Positions 9,501 to 17,315 of a stretch of 64,000 nucleotides of DNA are shown here, one piece after another. The notes under the pieces were generated by a model. The model was not told the origin of the DNA and did no database searches. It was given only the letters and a program-made list of their open reading frames with translations. The position numbers were made by a program, and so were the translations under genes. Source of the stretch: Thioalkalivibrio sp. ALJT (lineage in GTDB: Bacteria > Pseudomonadota > Gammaproteobacteria > Ectothiorhodospirales > Ectothiorhodospiraceae). Positions within the stretch are counted from its first letter, which is position 1, and each line of letters opens with the position of its first letter. The stretch lies in assembly GCF_000381825.1 (NCBI RefSeq), contig NZ_KB907122.1, forward strand, positions 310,001 through 374,000, in the 5' to 3' direction.

Positions 9501-10439
9501 ACGCTCGACATACATCCATTCCGCATCGGGCGTCACCATGGTCCAGGCCGCCAGATTGTCCAGCGCAGTCCCCCAGAGCACGGCCTTCTTGCCACCGGCA
9601 TTCATGGCCACGTTACCGCCGATGGTCGAGGCATCCTGCGAGGTCGGGTCGACCGCGAACACCAGCCCGTTGCGGTCGGCGAGCTCGGAGACCCGTTTGG
9701 TGACCACCCCCGCCTCCACGTGCACCACCGGCACATCCTGATCCACGCCCGGCAAGGCACGCCGTCGGACATCCCCGAGGCCTTCCAGCTTTTCGGTATT
9801 GATGACCGCGGAGCGCTTGGACAGCGGAACCGCGCTCCCGGTATAGCCCGTACCGCCCCCGCGGGGAATCACCGTAAGGCCAAGATCAATGCAAGCCGCC
9901 ACCAACGGGCCCATCTCCTGTTCGGAGTCGGGGGTCAGGACCACGAAGGGGAGCTCGACACGCCAGTCGGTCGCATCGGTCACGTGCGAGACCCGCGCCA
10001 GGCCGCCGAACTGAATGTTGTCCTTGTGCGTCAGTCCCTTCATGCGCTTGCGCACCCGCTCACGCAGCGCCTCTGTTTCCGTAAACTCGCGGGCGAACGC
10101 CGAAACCGCCGCCTGAGCGCGCTCGGCCAGCTTCAGCGCCTTCTCGTTGCCGTCGGCGCGGGCCGCGATCTGGCCCAGACGATGCTGCATCGCATCGATC
10201 AGGGCCTTGCGCCGCTTCTTGTCCTCGAGCAGATCATCCTGGATATAGGGGTTGCGGCTGACCACCCACATATCGCCCAGCACCTCGAACAGCATGCGCG
10301 CAGACACGCCCGTGCGGCGTTCGCCGCGCAGCTCGTTCAGGAGGTCCCAGGTATCGGATCCGAGGAAGCGGATGACGATTTCGCGGTCGGAAAATGAAGT
10401 GTAGTTATAGGGTATTTCGCGAACGCGTTCGGCGGTCAT
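6597..10439 (-). CDS. Giant FAD-binding oxidase / Fe-S / CCG-domain oxidoreductase with DUF3683
   Basis: A single 1280-aa polypeptide fusing modules usually split between GlcD/DLD and GlpC/GlcF-type proteins. In order: DUF3683 (about residues 1-130), FAD_binding_4 with [16 protein letters not shown] (about 190-205) and a [10 protein letters not shown] loop (about 270), FAD-oxidase C domain with [12 protein letters not shown] (about 680), two 4Fe-4S motifs ([11 protein letters not shown] near 810; [12 protein letters not shown] near 870), and CCG-type cysteines (PGCGSERL near 1023, CCGYPQN near 1059, CGTCMDQ near 1105, CCGEAGT near 1178). It should oxidise a 2-hydroxy acid such as D-lactate or glycolate and pass electrons toward quinone; the substrate is inferred, not shown. 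An upstream ATG (10556) exists, but ATG 10439 ([12 protein letters not shown]) fits the domain start and has a G-rich ribosome site. Confidence 0.88.
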   Translation of the reverse strand: MTAERVREIPYNYTSFSDREIVIRFLGSDTWDLLNELRGERRTGVSARMLFEVLGDMWVVSRNPYIQDDLLEDKKRRKALIDAMQHRLGQIAARADGNEKALKLAERAQAAVSAFAREFTETEALRERVRKRMKGLTHKDNIQFGGLARVSHVTDATDWRVELPFVVLTPDSEQEMGPLVAACIDLGLTVIPRGGGTGYTGSAVPLSKRSAVINTEKLEGLGDVRRRALPGVDQDVPVVHVEAGVVTKRVSELADRNGLVFAVDPTSQDASTIGGNVAMNAGGKKAVLWGTALDNLAAWTMVTPDAEWMYVERLDHNLGKIHDAATVRFRISRYQPDGKTPKGEPEVLEMPGQHFRKLGLGKDVTDKTLMGVPGIQKEGCDGLITSAEFILHRMPDNIRTVCLEFYGTDLHQAVPAIVEIKDAVDAEDAVLLAGLEHLDERYVRAVKYTPKGARGDLPKMVLIADIVSDDEEALGKLAARMVRAANARNGEGFIAVSPEARKRFWADRARTAAIAHHTNAFKINEDVVIPLERLAEYTEGIESLNVRESLKNKLTMVDEMLECMRGDHPELRELLEDTGGEGQQWFESKRERAVELLEAVKKRWTAISENFFTLASECDALLDAPARADLRDHDKLMNLLLRRSLRISYRAEVERPLFEVFGGHQMEPVRKRLTAIHDRVLTSRLFIALHMHAGDGNVHTNIPVNSNDYQMMHQAERLVDDVMRLARELNGVISGEHGIGLTKMQYLEPERIESFAKYKKQVDPNGVFNAGKLLEGSGLSNAYTPSLRLVKQEALILEQSELGDLNDEIKDCLRCGKCKPECNTHVPRANLLYSPRNKILATGLIVEAFLYEEQTRRGLSLNHFEEMNDVADHCTICHKCLNPCPVDIDFGDVTMHMRSILSKKGKRKATPATMMSMAFLNTKDPATIKGLRKGAIQMGYAAQRLGHFAFKKLNLTGAGKTPRSTTGKAPVHEQVVHFVKKPMPAGLPSQTTRQMLGLEDSRYVPILRDPVKTDLDSDAVFYFPGCGSERLFSQVGLATLAMLYDVGAQTVLPPGYLCCGYPQNAGGDFEKGSQISTENRVLFHRLATTLNYLDIKTVVVSCGTCMDQLLKYEFERIFPGCRLLDIHEYLMEKGVKLDGLTGVQYMYHDPCHSPMKSHKPTDVAAKLLGQEVLQSNRCCGEAGTFAISRPDIATQVRFRKQEELHKGIKELTGEEQAKDGNVKMLTSCPACQQGLARYREDTGLDTDYIVVEMANRLMGEGWQKNFIDRAREGGIEKVLL

Positions 10440-10681
10440 TGAGGCTTGGCCCCCCGGTTCAGAATGAGCGCAAAGAGTAACGGGTCCGTGCCGGGGGCGC
10501 ATGAACTCGCACTCTTCGTCCATGCTTTTGGGTGCCAAACTATCTTGCCGCCGCACCCGGGGATGGAACCTGACCCGGTTCCGGAGACGGGAACCGCACC
10601 CGTCCAGTCAGGCGCGGCGGGTGCCTGTGCGCCGCCGATCCGCCCGCAACCGAAACGCGCGACGCACCGCAGCGGAATCGG

Positions 10682-11599
10682 TCAGAAAAGCTTTTCTTCC
10701 ATCTCCAGGTAGACCGCGTTCGCATTGCTGCGATTGGTCTGCTCGAATGCGGGGAGGTCTTCGTAGTCGCTCCAGTCCATGGCTGCGTAGGCCTCCTCGA
10801 AGGAGTCCATGTTTTCCACCGCGACCGCCATGTGCTCGCGCAGCTTGACCAGATAGTCGCGCGTAAACCGGACGGCCCGCGCCGCCTGATCCGTGCCCTC
10901 ACCATGACCGGGCACGAGAAACTTCAGATCCATCTCCATCAGCTCCTCCAGACGCCGCACCCAGTTACCGGAATCCAGCGCGGCATCGCCCAGGAACGGG
11001 ATGCGCCCATCGAACACGATATCCCCGGCGAAGACCACACCCGTCTCCTCCACCACCATGATGATATCGTCGGGCGAGTGCGCCGGACCGGCGTGGACGC
11101 AACGAAAGGTCTTGCCACCCAGCTGGATGATGTAATCGTCCTCGAAGAATTCATCCGGCGGGATAATCTGGGTGTCTTCATCTACCCAGGGCGCCAGCAC
11201 GCCCCGCCGCTGCTCCAGACGCGACGCCGCGCCAGGGCCAGCCAGGTACTCACGGGCTCGGGCCTGGCCGATGATCGTGGCATCGGTATGGTCCGCGAAG
11301 GCCTGCAGGCCGTAAATATGATCCGCGTGATAATGCCCTGCGATCACGTACTTGATCGGCTGATCGGTAACCTCGCGGATGCGCCGGATCATCTCGAACC
11401 CAAGCGGGGGCGTACCCAGCGCGTCGTACACCACCACGCCCTCGTCGGTGACCACAAACCCGGCGTTCGAGGTATGCCCCTGGTTCTCCGGGTCCGGGAT
11501 ACCGGAGATCCCGACCATATACCAGGTATCGGCGCCCTCCACCTCCTGGGCGGACGTATCAACGGTCACGGGCTCGTAGGGGTTATCGGGTACCGACAT
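10682..11599 (-). CDS. MBL-fold metallo-hydrolase, SoxH-like
   Basis: A 305-aa metallo-beta-lactamase-fold hydrolase. Zinc ligands are visible: HYHADH (about residue 90), a histidine in AGPAHSPDD (about 178), an aspartate in FAGDIVFDGR (about 195) and a histidine in VPGHGEG (about 235). There is no cysteine persulfide-dioxygenase signature. Proteins of this shape near sulfur or quinoprotein genes are called SoxH or quinoprotein relay metallohydrolase, but the substrate cannot be told from sequence. ATG 11599 is preferred over ATG 11614 because GAGGAGAG stands 7-8 nt upstream. The gap to the next gene on the strand (10439) is 242 bp, without recognisable features. Confidence 0.82.
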   Translation of the reverse strand: MSVPDNPYEPVTVDTSAQEVEGADTWYMVGISGIPDPENQGHTSNAGFVVTDEGVVVYDALGTPPLGFEMIRRIREVTDQPIKYVIAGHYHADHIYGLQAFADHTDATIIGQARAREYLAGPGAASRLEQRRGVLAPWVDEDTQIIPPDEFFEDDYIIQLGGKTFRCVHAGPAHSPDDIIMVVEETGVVFAGDIVFDGRIPFLGDAALDSGNWVRRLEELMEMDLKFLVPGHGEGTDQAARAVRFTRDYLVKLREHMAVAVENMDSFEEAYAAMDWSDYEDLPAFEQTNRSNANAVYLEMEEKLF

Positions 11600-11776
11600 C
11601 AACACTCTCCTCATCCTTTCCGGGTCTTTCCTGGCTGCACAGCCAGCGACTTTGCACGCTTCCTGAACATTCAGACGCCAGCGGACCGCCAGAATTCCTG
11701 CCGGTTACCATTGGCCCGGCCTCTACAGGGAGTGTAGCGAGTTTGACGAGGGGCAAGAAGCCAGGGCAAAACGCGG

Positions 11777-12105
11777 CGCGCGTGCAGTGCTTCGCTGCGC
11801 TCCGCCGAACCTTCCAGGTTCGAACCCTGGACTCGCTCAAATATCCATAGAAAAGGGCCCCGCGAGGGGGCCCTTCTCCTGAAGTAACGACCAGTCCGAA
11901 GCAAATGGCGGTGAGCCCCGTCGAGGCGCACACCGCCATGGCTGGGGGACCAGGATGATTCGGCGACTGCGCCGCCTCACCCCTTCGGGGCTGCACGCGC
12001 GACGCGCGTGCAGTGCTTCGCTGCGCTCCGCCGAACCTTCCAGGTTCGAACCCTGGACTCGCTCAAATATCCATAGAAAAGGGCCCCGCGAGGGGGCCCT
12101 TCTCT
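11777..12105. repeat. Two perfect 103-bp direct repeats downstream of tRNA-Gln
   Basis: Bases 11777-11879 and 12003-12105 are identical, 226 bp apart. Each unit carries a palindrome that looks like a tRNA T-arm (CCAGG-TTCGAAC-CCTGG) and the main part of an intrinsic terminator hairpin reading on the minus strand (at 11844-11879 and 12070-12110). Between the units lies an 18-base copy of the tRNA-Gln 3' end and a perfect 11-bp palindrome (11991-12013). The arrangement is a tandem duplication of the tRNA downstream region. The rest of the 11600-11776 stretch shows nothing I recognise. Confidence 0.85.
11939..11956 (-). other. Duplicated 3' end of tRNA-Gln
   Basis: These 18 bases are identical to 12111-12128, the last 18 nt (half T-stem, acceptor strand, CCA) of tRNA-Gln. 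A 3'-terminal tRNA duplicate of this size is the classical footprint of site-specific integration, but only 172 bp separate the copies and no integrase is present, so it may equally come from the tandem duplication seen here. Confidence 0.6.
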
Positions 12106-12110
12106 ATGGA
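12070..12110 (-). terminator. Intrinsic terminator of tRNA-Gln
   Basis: Directly downstream of the tRNA on the minus strand: an 18-bp near-perfect stem (TCCATAGA-AAGGGCCCC type) with a GCGA/TCGC tetraloop, including a TTTTCT stretch on the descending side. It begins right after the encoded CCA. A second copy lacking the outer 6 bp is at 11844-11879. Confidence 0.7.
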
Positions 12111-12184
12111 TGGCTGGGGGACCAGGATTCGAACCTGGGTTGACGGAGTCAGAGTCCGTAGTCCTACCGCTAGACGATCCCCCA
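12111..12184 (-). tRNA. glnV-like: tRNA-Gln (anticodon CTG)
   Basis: Read on the minus strand, the 74-nt sequence folds into a full cloverleaf: acceptor TGGGGGA pairing TCCCCCA, D-arm with AGCGGTAGGAC, anticodon stem ACGGA/TCCGT around loop CTCTGAC (anticodon CTG), T-arm CCAGG-TTCGAAT-CCTGG, discriminator G and encoded CCA. The T1-A72 opening pair is typical of glutamine tRNAs. It lies 40 bp downstream of rpsI on the same strand and may be read through from the ribosomal operon. Confidence 0.96.
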
Positions 12185-12224
12185 GTAAACCGGGTCGGGC
12201 GTTGCCCGAAATTCGAGACGTATT

Positions 12225-12617
12225 TTAACGCTTCGAGTACTGGGTTGCACGACGGGCCTTGCGCAGGCCGATCTTCTTCCGCTCCACCTCGCGGGCGTCA
12301 CGGGTGAGGTGGCCGCCACGACGCAGCGGCGAGCGCATCTCTTCATTGTACTGCACCAGAGCGCGGGCAATGCCCAGACGGATCGCGCCAGCCTGACCGT
12401 TGCCACCACCACCTTTCACGGTTGCGACCACGTCAAAGTTATCGGTCGACTCGGTCGCCTCCAGCGGCTGACGTACCACCATGCGCGAGGTCTGACGGCC
12501 GAAGAACTCGTCCAGCGGCTTCTCGTTAACCGTGATGTTGCCCGTACCGGGACGCAGGAAGACGCGCGCAGCGGCGGTTTTGCGGCGGCCGGTGCCATAA
12601 TACTGATTGCTAGCCAT
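12225..12617 (-). CDS. rpsI: 30S ribosomal protein S9
   Basis: Component of the 30S head whose C-terminal tail reaches the P site. Exactly 130 aa, as in E. coli, starting [20 protein letters not shown] at ATG 12617 and ending with the basic tail [11 protein letters not shown]. The motif [19 protein letters not shown] is intact. It follows rplM by 31 bp on the same strand, the universal rplM-rpsI pair, under the promoter at 13121-13149. Confidence 0.98.
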   Translation of the reverse strand: MASNQYYGTGRRKTAAARVFLRPGTGNITVNEKPLDEFFGRQTSRMVVRQPLEATESTDNFDVVATVKGGGGNGQAGAIRLGIARALVQYNEEMRSPLRRGGHLTRDAREVERKKIGLRKARRATQYSKR

Positions 12618-12648
12618 TCGGATCGATTCCCTTGCTGTTTCTTGCGGC

Positions 12649-13077
12649 TCAGACTTCGAGCGGCTGCGGCTGCTGGGCCGTGTGCCGATGTTCGGTGCCG
12701 GCGTAGACCTTGAGCTTCTTGAACATGGCCCGGCCAAGCGGGTTGCGCGGCAACATGCCCTTGACGGCAAGCTCCAGCACTTTCTCCGGATGACGCTCGA
12801 TCATCTGGGTGAAGTTGGCTTCCTTGATACCACCCGGGTAGCCGGTGTGGTGGAAGTACTTCTTGTCCATGGCCTTGTTGCCGGAGACGCGAATCTTTTC
12901 CGCATTGATCACGACGATATAGTCGCCGGTGTCGACGTGCGGCGTGTACACGGGCTTGTGCTTCCCGCGCAGACGGCGTGCGATCTCCGTGGCGAGTCGC
13001 CCGAGGGTCTTGCCGTCGGCGTCGACGAGAAACCAGTCGCGTTCGACTTCTGCCGGCTTGGCGCTGATGGTGCTCAT
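12649..13077 (-). CDS. rplM: 50S ribosomal protein L13
   Basis: Early 50S assembly protein. 142 aa, the E. coli length, from ATG 13077 ([15 protein letters not shown]). The signature [20 protein letters not shown] and the [17 protein letters not shown] block are present. First gene of the rplM-rpsI operon. Longer upstream open frame is not coding. The ribosome site is modest (CGGAG). Confidence 0.98.
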   Translation of the reverse strand: MSTISAKPAEVERDWFLVDADGKTLGRLATEIARRLRGKHKPVYTPHVDTGDYIVVINAEKIRVSGNKAMDKKYFHHTGYPGGIKEANFTQMIERHPEKVLELAVKGMLPRNPLGRAMFKKLKVYAGTEHRHTAQQPQPLEV

Positions 13078-13120
13078 GATGTTCGATGCTCCGAGGTCGG
13101 GGCGATTCAGAAAGCGCGCA

Positions 13121-13149
13121 ATAATAACGCTTCCCGTCAGCCGATTCAA
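13121..13149 (-). promoter_or_regulatory. Sigma-70 promoter of rplM-rpsI
   Basis: On the minus strand TTGAAT (13149-13144) and TATTAT (13126-13121) are separated by 17 bp, matching the -35/-10 consensus at 5/6 and 5/6 positions. A start near 13114 leaves a leader of about 37 nt before rplM. The remaining 13150-13391 region holds only the terminator described next. Confidence 0.75.
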
Positions 13150-13321
13150 GCGCGGCGGAAAGGAATTCCACCCGGCAAAACACGGACGCAGGACCGGACG
13201 GGCGCGCAAGGCGCCGCGCCGGCCCACGGACAGCTGTTCACGGGCCAGGCAGCGCCGGATTCGTCCGACAACGAACCAGGCGCCACCGTCCGTAAAGCGC
13301 GCACAATACAAAAATACAAAA

Positions 13322-13345
13322 GGGGGCACCCCGAAAGGTGCCCCC
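13322..13345 (-). terminator. Intrinsic terminator of the DUF4168 gene
   Basis: A 9-bp perfect stem GGGGGCACC/GGTGCCCCC with loop CCGAAA. On the minus strand it is followed by a T-rich CTTTTGTATTTTTG run. It lies 47 bp past the DUF4168 stop and insulates that gene from rplM. Confidence 0.85.
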
Positions 13346-13391
13346 TCCTGCCTGCCCCGGGCACCCGGCCCGGGCAAGCTGCTTCACCCGC

Positions 13392-13871
13392 TTACAGCTG
13401 AGCTTCGGCGCGTTCCTGCACTTCCTGCATCAGCTCGGGATCGTTCTGCAGCGCCATGGCGACTTCGTTGTATTCCTCGACGCTCATGCCCGCATCTTCG
13501 ACCGCGCTGACCATTTCGTCCTGCGCTTCCTGCTGCATGGACTGGGCCTCGGTCTCGTCCTCGGCGCTCTGCAGGCGGTTGGCGAAGTCCTCGCGCACTT
13601 CCTGCACGGCAACGAAGGCCGACACGAAGGTGTCAATGTCTTGCTCGCTCAGGTCCACCGACGGCGCTTCCTGCATCGGGGCACCGCCCTGTGCGGCACC
13701 ACCCTGGGCACCGGCACCACCTTCATGGGCCGGCGGCTGTCCACCCTGGGCACCGCCCATGTCACCGCCGCCAGCACCACCTTCGGCACCGCCATACTGG
13801 GCTGAGGCCGCGCCGCCAACGGCGAACAGGGAGGTAAGGGCCAGGGTGAGGATCGTCTTGCGCATGTTCAT
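13392..13871 (-). CDS. Exported DUF4168 protein, probable sigma-54-controlled effector
   Basis: A 159-aa periplasmic protein. Residues 1-24 form a Sec signal peptide (MNMRKTILTLALTSLFAVGG then ASA-Q cleavage). Residues 26-66 are a Gly/Gln/Pro-rich linker with several Met, and residues about 70-159 are the acidic helical DUF4168 domain (ending with the GMSVEEYNEVA motif and an NDPELMQEV block). Family function is unknown. AAGGAG stands 9 nt before ATG 13871. A sigma-54 promoter and paired palindromes lie upstream, next to an NtrC-type activator and kinase on the same strand, so this is the likely output of that two-component system, in the way ZraP is of ZraSR. It is not related to ZraP in sequence as far as I can see. 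Confidence 0.83.
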   Translation of the reverse strand: MNMRKTILTLALTSLFAVGGAASAQYGGAEGGAGGGDMGGAQGGQPPAHEGGAGAQGGAAQGGAPMQEAPSVDLSEQDIDTFVSAFVAVQEVREDFANRLQSAEDETEAQSMQQEAQDEMVSAVEDAGMSVEEYNEVAMALQNDPELMQEVQERAEAQL

Positions 13872-14021
13872 GTTTAAGCTCCTTATTGGCTTTGAGGATC
13901 GTTCCGAACGGGTGTCGGGATCGCATCCCGCCAAGCGTTCAACCCGTTTTCTTCGCAACGTATGGAGGCCGATTCTCCCGGTTGGGTCCGGTCGGCGGCC
14001 CTGGTTGCTGCTCAAAGCAAA

Positions 14022-14037
14022 TGCAGGTGGCGTGCCA
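14022..14037 (-). promoter_or_regulatory. Sigma-54 (-24/-12) promoter
   Basis: Minus strand TGGCACGCCACCTGCA matches the consensus TGGCAC-N5-TTGCW with one change (C for T before TGC) and the correct GG-to-GC spacing. Transcription would start near 14011, giving a leader of about 140 nt before the DUF4168 ATG. The nearby NtrC-type gene makes the match meaningful. Confidence 0.72.
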
Positions 14038-14130
14038 AAAAAGAAAAATACCAAAAACGAACTTACTAGTCAGATACTTACAAACAGAAAACGACCCCAC
14101 ACAGGGTCCGGCCGGGGCCCGCTAGAGTGG

Positions 14131-14173
14131 GTCAGGCTGACACATGGGTCGACCTGACCCGGGTCAGGCTGTC
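14131..14173. promoter_or_regulatory. Paired palindromes, likely enhancer sites for the NtrC-type regulator
   Basis: GTCAGGCTGAC (14131-14141, a perfect dyad) and GTCAGGCTGTC (14163-14173, one mismatch) are centred 32 bp apart, about three helical turns, with a third imperfect dyad GGGTCGACCTGACCC (14146-14160) between. They sit about 125 and 157 bp upstream of the predicted sigma-54 start, the usual range for bacterial enhancer-binding proteins, and overlap the last codons of the regulator gene. Confidence 0.65.
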
Positions 14174-15590
14174 ACGTCGGGTCGATTTCTCCGAGCTTGC
14201 GATAAAGGGTCTTGCGGCCAATCCCGAGGATTCGCGCCGCGCGCTGCTTGTTGCCGCCCACGTGTTCCAGTACCCGCTGGATGTATTCGCGTTCGCGCTC
14301 CTCCAGCGTCGGCCACTGGGTGTCATCCGCCACACCCGGCACCGGGGCACCCCCCGCATCCGCCGGCCCAGTTGCGGCGGGGTCAGTCGCGGCCCCTCCC
14401 TGCTCGAAGATCCGCTCGGGCAGATCGCAGGGCTCGATGACCTCGCCCGCCGCCAGCGTGGCGGCCCGCTCCATCAGGCTCGCCAGTTCGCGCACGTTGC
14501 CGGGGAACGGGTAACGCAGCAGGGCACGCAGCGCCTCCGGGCTCAAGCGCCGTTCGGGGAGACCTCGGGCCAGACTCTGTTCGCGCAGGAACTGCAGCGC
14601 CAATCGCTCGACATCCTCGCCACGCTCGCGCAGTGGCGGGATCTCGATACGAAAGGTCTCCAGCCGGTAATACAGATCCTCGCGGAAACGCCCCTCGGCG
14701 ATGTGCGCCTGCAGGTCCTGGTGCGTAGCGGCCACGATGCGCACGTTCGTGGCGATCTCCTCGTTGGACCCCACGGGCCGCACGCGGCCATCTTGCAGTA
14801 GCCGCAGCAGCTTGCTCTGCATCGCCGCAGGCATCTCCGCGATCTCGTCCAGGAACAGGGTCCCCCCGTCTGCCTCGGTGAACAGGCCACGGCGCGCCCC
14901 CCGGGCCCCGCTGAAGGCACCGGCGACATGCCCCAGCAATTCCGACTCCAGCAGGGCTTCGGGGATGCCCGCACAGTTGATCGCGACAAACGGCCCCTCG
15001 GCGCGCGGACTCTCGGCGTGCAGGGCACGGGCTACCAGCTCCTTGCCGGTACCGGATTCGCCGGTAATCAGCACACTGCCGTCGGCCACCGCAATCCGCC
15101 GAATCAGATCGAACAACCGCAACATGGCCGGGCTGGAACCCTGCATGCCATGGAAGCCGTTACCCTGCGCCAGCACCTCCCGGTAACGGCGGACCTCGGC
15201 CTGCAACTGGCGGGCCTCAGTGACGCGGTCGGCAGCCAGACGCAGATGGTCCAGATCCACCGGCTTGGTAAGGAAGTCGTCGGCCCCGGCCTTCAGCGCG
15301 GTCACCGCCTGATCAATGGTCCCGAAACCGGTCAGCATGATGAATCCGGGGATGGGTGCCAGCGCCCGCGTCACCTCCAGCACCCGGAAGCCGTCAGCCC
15401 CCGGCAGGCGCAGATCACTGACTACCAGACTGAAGGTATGCTGCGCCAGCACCTGTTCGGCATCCTCGGCGCTGCCCACTGCGGTCACGGCATATCCCGC
15501 CTCGCTCAGCTCCTCCGCCAGGAGCTCGCGGTGGCCTCGATCGTCTTCCACAACCAGGACCGACTCCCGGGTCTGCATCCGGCCACTCAT
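14172..15590 (-). CDS. Sigma-54-dependent response regulator (NtrC family)
   Basis: A 472-aa activator with three domains. Receiver, residues 10-125: acidic pair E15/D16/D17, phosphoacceptor D59 in VVSDLRLPG and K109. AAA+ domain, about 145-380: Walker A GESGTGKE (177-184), Walker B LFLDEI (245-250) and the sigma-54 contact loop reading GAFSGA (224-229) rather than GAFTGA. Fis-type helix-turn-helix, about 435-470, with NKQRAARILGIGRKTLYRKL. The start ATG overlaps the kinase stop by 4 nt (ATGA), so kinase and regulator are one translationally coupled operon. Target most likely the adjacent DUF4168 promoter. The signal is unknown. Confidence 0.93.
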   Translation of the reverse strand: MSGRMQTRESVLVVEDDRGHRELLAEELSEAGYAVTAVGSAEDAEQVLAQHTFSLVVSDLRLPGADGFRVLEVTRALAPIPGFIMLTGFGTIDQAVTALKAGADDFLTKPVDLDHLRLAADRVTEARQLQAEVRRYREVLAQGNGFHGMQGSSPAMLRLFDLIRRIAVADGSVLITGESGTGKELVARALHAESPRAEGPFVAINCAGIPEALLESELLGHVAGAFSGARGARRGLFTEADGGTLFLDEIAEMPAAMQSKLLRLLQDGRVRPVGSNEEIATNVRIVAATHQDLQAHIAEGRFREDLYYRLETFRIEIPPLRERGEDVERLALQFLREQSLARGLPERRLSPEALRALLRYPFPGNVRELASLMERAATLAAGEVIEPCDLPERIFEQGGAATDPAATGPADAGGAPVPGVADDTQWPTLEEREREYIQRVLEHVGGNKQRAARILGIGRKTLYRKLGEIDPT

Positions 15591-17083
15591 CGGGACATCT
15601 CCTCGTCACTGGTGCCAGTGCCTTTGCGATCCCCGGGTTCCATTGGCAGGGTCACGATGAAGCGCGTCGCCCCCGGCACACTGCGATCCAGCTGCACCTG
15701 TCCGCCGTGATCTTCCAGGGCGACCTGCACCACGGCGAGGCCGAGCCCGGTGCCCTGACCGGTCGGCTTGGTGGTGTAGAACGGTTCGAACAGGCGCTCG
15801 GCCTGGTCATCCCCAATCCCGCGCCCGGCCTCGGGGCCATCATCCGCCACCACCAGCTCGACGCCCTCCGGCACCGCCCTCCAGCTCACCTCCACCGCGC
15901 GTGCCGCCGCCTGGGACGCGTTCTCCAGCAGATTCTCCAGGGCCTGCCCCAGACGCAGCGGATCGGCCACCAGCGTCAGCGGTTCGCCATCCACGTGAAA
16001 CGCCACTGCCCGATCGCAATGACGGGAGCGGACGCGTTCGATCAGATCCGCCACCAGCGTCCCCAGCTCCAGCGATCGCTGCTGCAGCGGGTTACGCCGG
16101 GCGAAGTCCAGCAACTGGCGCACAATCACCTCCACCCGCTCCAGCTCGGCCTTCAGGGCCTGCATCTCCTTGCGCGCCGGATCCCCGTCCGGCAGGTGCC
16201 GGATCGCGCGCTGCACCCGCCCCGCAATAATGCCCAGGGGCGTCCCCAGCTCATGCGCCACCCCGGCCGCAAGCTGGCCGATGGCCGCCAGCTTTTCCGA
16301 GTGCCGCAATTTCTCCTCCAGGCGCACCTGTTCACGGCGCTGAACCTCCAGTTCAGCCTCCGAGGCCTCGCGCCGCTCCATCATGCGATTCATCGACACC
16401 GCCAGCCCGCGCAACTCGGCCGGCCCGACCTCCGGTGCGCGCAGACCACGTTGGCCCTCCCCGATCGCACCCATGGCGGCCATCAAGCGCGAGACATGCC
16501 GGCCCACCGCGCGGTGATAGCCGAACAGGACCACCAGCAGGAACAGCCCGGACACCGCCAGCAACAACACCAGGCCCTGGCCCTGCAACTGAGTCACATA
16601 GGCTCGGAACGGGGTCACATCGCGGGTCACCTGCAACAATCCGACAATCCGCCCGGCGGGATCGGACAGCGGCAGAAAAAAGGAGAAGGTCTCGCGGCCC
16701 CGGTGCTCGCCAAAGGCCCCGAGACTCCCGGTTTCGCTGATCACCCGCGCCTCCCCGCGCCGCTGCAGAGTCGGACTCGGGGGACCACTGGCTGCCACCA
16801 TACGTCCGTCGGCATCGTAGACGTAGACCCCGAATACCTCCTCGATCTGAAACAGCGAATCCAGCGACTGCTGCACCGCCGCGGCATCGTCCTGCAGCAT
16901 CGCACTGGCCACCGGCAGACGGATCGAGCGCGCGACCAGCTCGATATCCTCCTGCATACGGTTCTCCATCTGTGTCTGGAATTCCTGCAGTCCGAGCGCC
17001 ACTACGGCCGCCATCAGCAGCAACAGCGGTAACAACACGAAGGACAACACTGCGGTACGCAGACTGTTCAGACGTCGGGTCAT
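15587..17083 (-). CDS. Membrane sensor histidine kinase (NtrB/ZraS-like)
   Basis: A 498-aa inner-membrane kinase. TM1 about residues 8-32, a periplasmic sensor of about 135 residues (33-168) predicted from its content to be a single Cache/PAS-like fold, TM2 about 169-189, HAMP about 190-245, then the H-box with H277 in GVAHELGTPLG, N-box ENLLENASQAA near 390, and G-boxes DDGPEAGRG and GQGTGLGLAVV. HELGTPLG is typical of the kinases that partner NtrC-like regulators. The sensor lacks an evident metal-binding cluster, so the stimulus cannot be read. It is coupled to the regulator gene; a terminator at 17213 separates it from upstream transcription. Confidence 0.93.
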   Translation of the reverse strand: MTRRLNSLRTAVLSFVLLPLLLLMAAVVALGLQEFQTQMENRMQEDIELVARSIRLPVASAMLQDDAAAVQQSLDSLFQIEEVFGVYVYDADGRMVAASGPPSPTLQRRGEARVISETGSLGAFGEHRGRETFSFFLPLSDPAGRIVGLLQVTRDVTPFRAYVTQLQGQGLVLLLAVSGLFLLVVLFGYHRAVGRHVSRLMAAMGAIGEGQRGLRAPEVGPAELRGLAVSMNRMMERREASEAELEVQRREQVRLEEKLRHSEKLAAIGQLAAGVAHELGTPLGIIAGRVQRAIRHLPDGDPARKEMQALKAELERVEVIVRQLLDFARRNPLQQRSLELGTLVADLIERVRSRHCDRAVAFHVDGEPLTLVADPLRLGQALENLLENASQAAARAVEVSWRAVPEGVELVVADDGPEAGRGIGDDQAERLFEPFYTTKPTGQGTGLGLAVVQVALEDHGGQVQLDRSVPGATRFIVTLPMEPGDRKGTGTSDEEMSR

Positions 17084-17212
17084 GGCAAAGCGGCCGGTCG
17101 GGAAAACACGGATGAATGTACACGCCGCACCCGGAGATCACTGTTGTGCGGGCACGGCAGGCCGAGCAGCGACCATGGTAGACATGCGCGCGACCGGGAG
17201 GCCAATGGCAGG

Positions 17213-17309
17213 CAAAAAAAACGCGGGCCAGAGCCCGCGCCAAGAAAACCACCAAAGGAGGATGGAGGAGTCCACTAACCGCTGACAGGGGGAGGTCAGC
17301 AATTAGCGT
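17213..17309 (-). ncRNA. Probable small RNA or terminated leader with C-rich loops
   Basis: On the minus strand a promoter-like TTGACA is followed by about 97 nt that end in a strong intrinsic terminator (stem CGCGGGC/GCCCGCG, then eight T). The 5' part folds into a hairpin with stem GCTGAC/GTCAGC (17300-17281), loop CTCCCCCT, and an outer CTAA/TTAG pairing. Between the hairpins lies an unpaired ACTCCTCCATCCTCCTTTGG stretch. CUCC-rich loops are the mark of anti-Shine-Dalgarno regulatory RNAs. It stands 130 nt upstream of the kinase ATG on the same strand, so a premature-termination leader of the kinase operon is the alternative. No similar known RNA comes to mind. Confidence 0.45.
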
Positions 17310-17315
17310 ATGCGA

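Noticed and set aside
7509-10397. 962-codon plus-strand frame opposite the FAD/Fe-S oxidoreductase
   Set aside because: Antisense shadow with biased His/Arg/Leu composition and no recognisable domain.
11939-12128. attL/attR of an integrated phage or island at tRNA-Gln
   Set aside because: Only 172 bp separate the copies and no integrase or cargo is present; kept only as a weak hint.
11955-12143. Small frame ending GDQDSNLG across tRNA-Gln
   Set aside because: A translated antisense tRNA, a common annotation artefact.
17138-17275. 46-codon minus-strand frame with four Trp codons close to the terminator, like a trp leader peptide
   Set aside because: The downstream gene is a kinase and not a trp gene; no ribosome site fits, so the Trp codons look incidental to the TGG-rich terminator flank.
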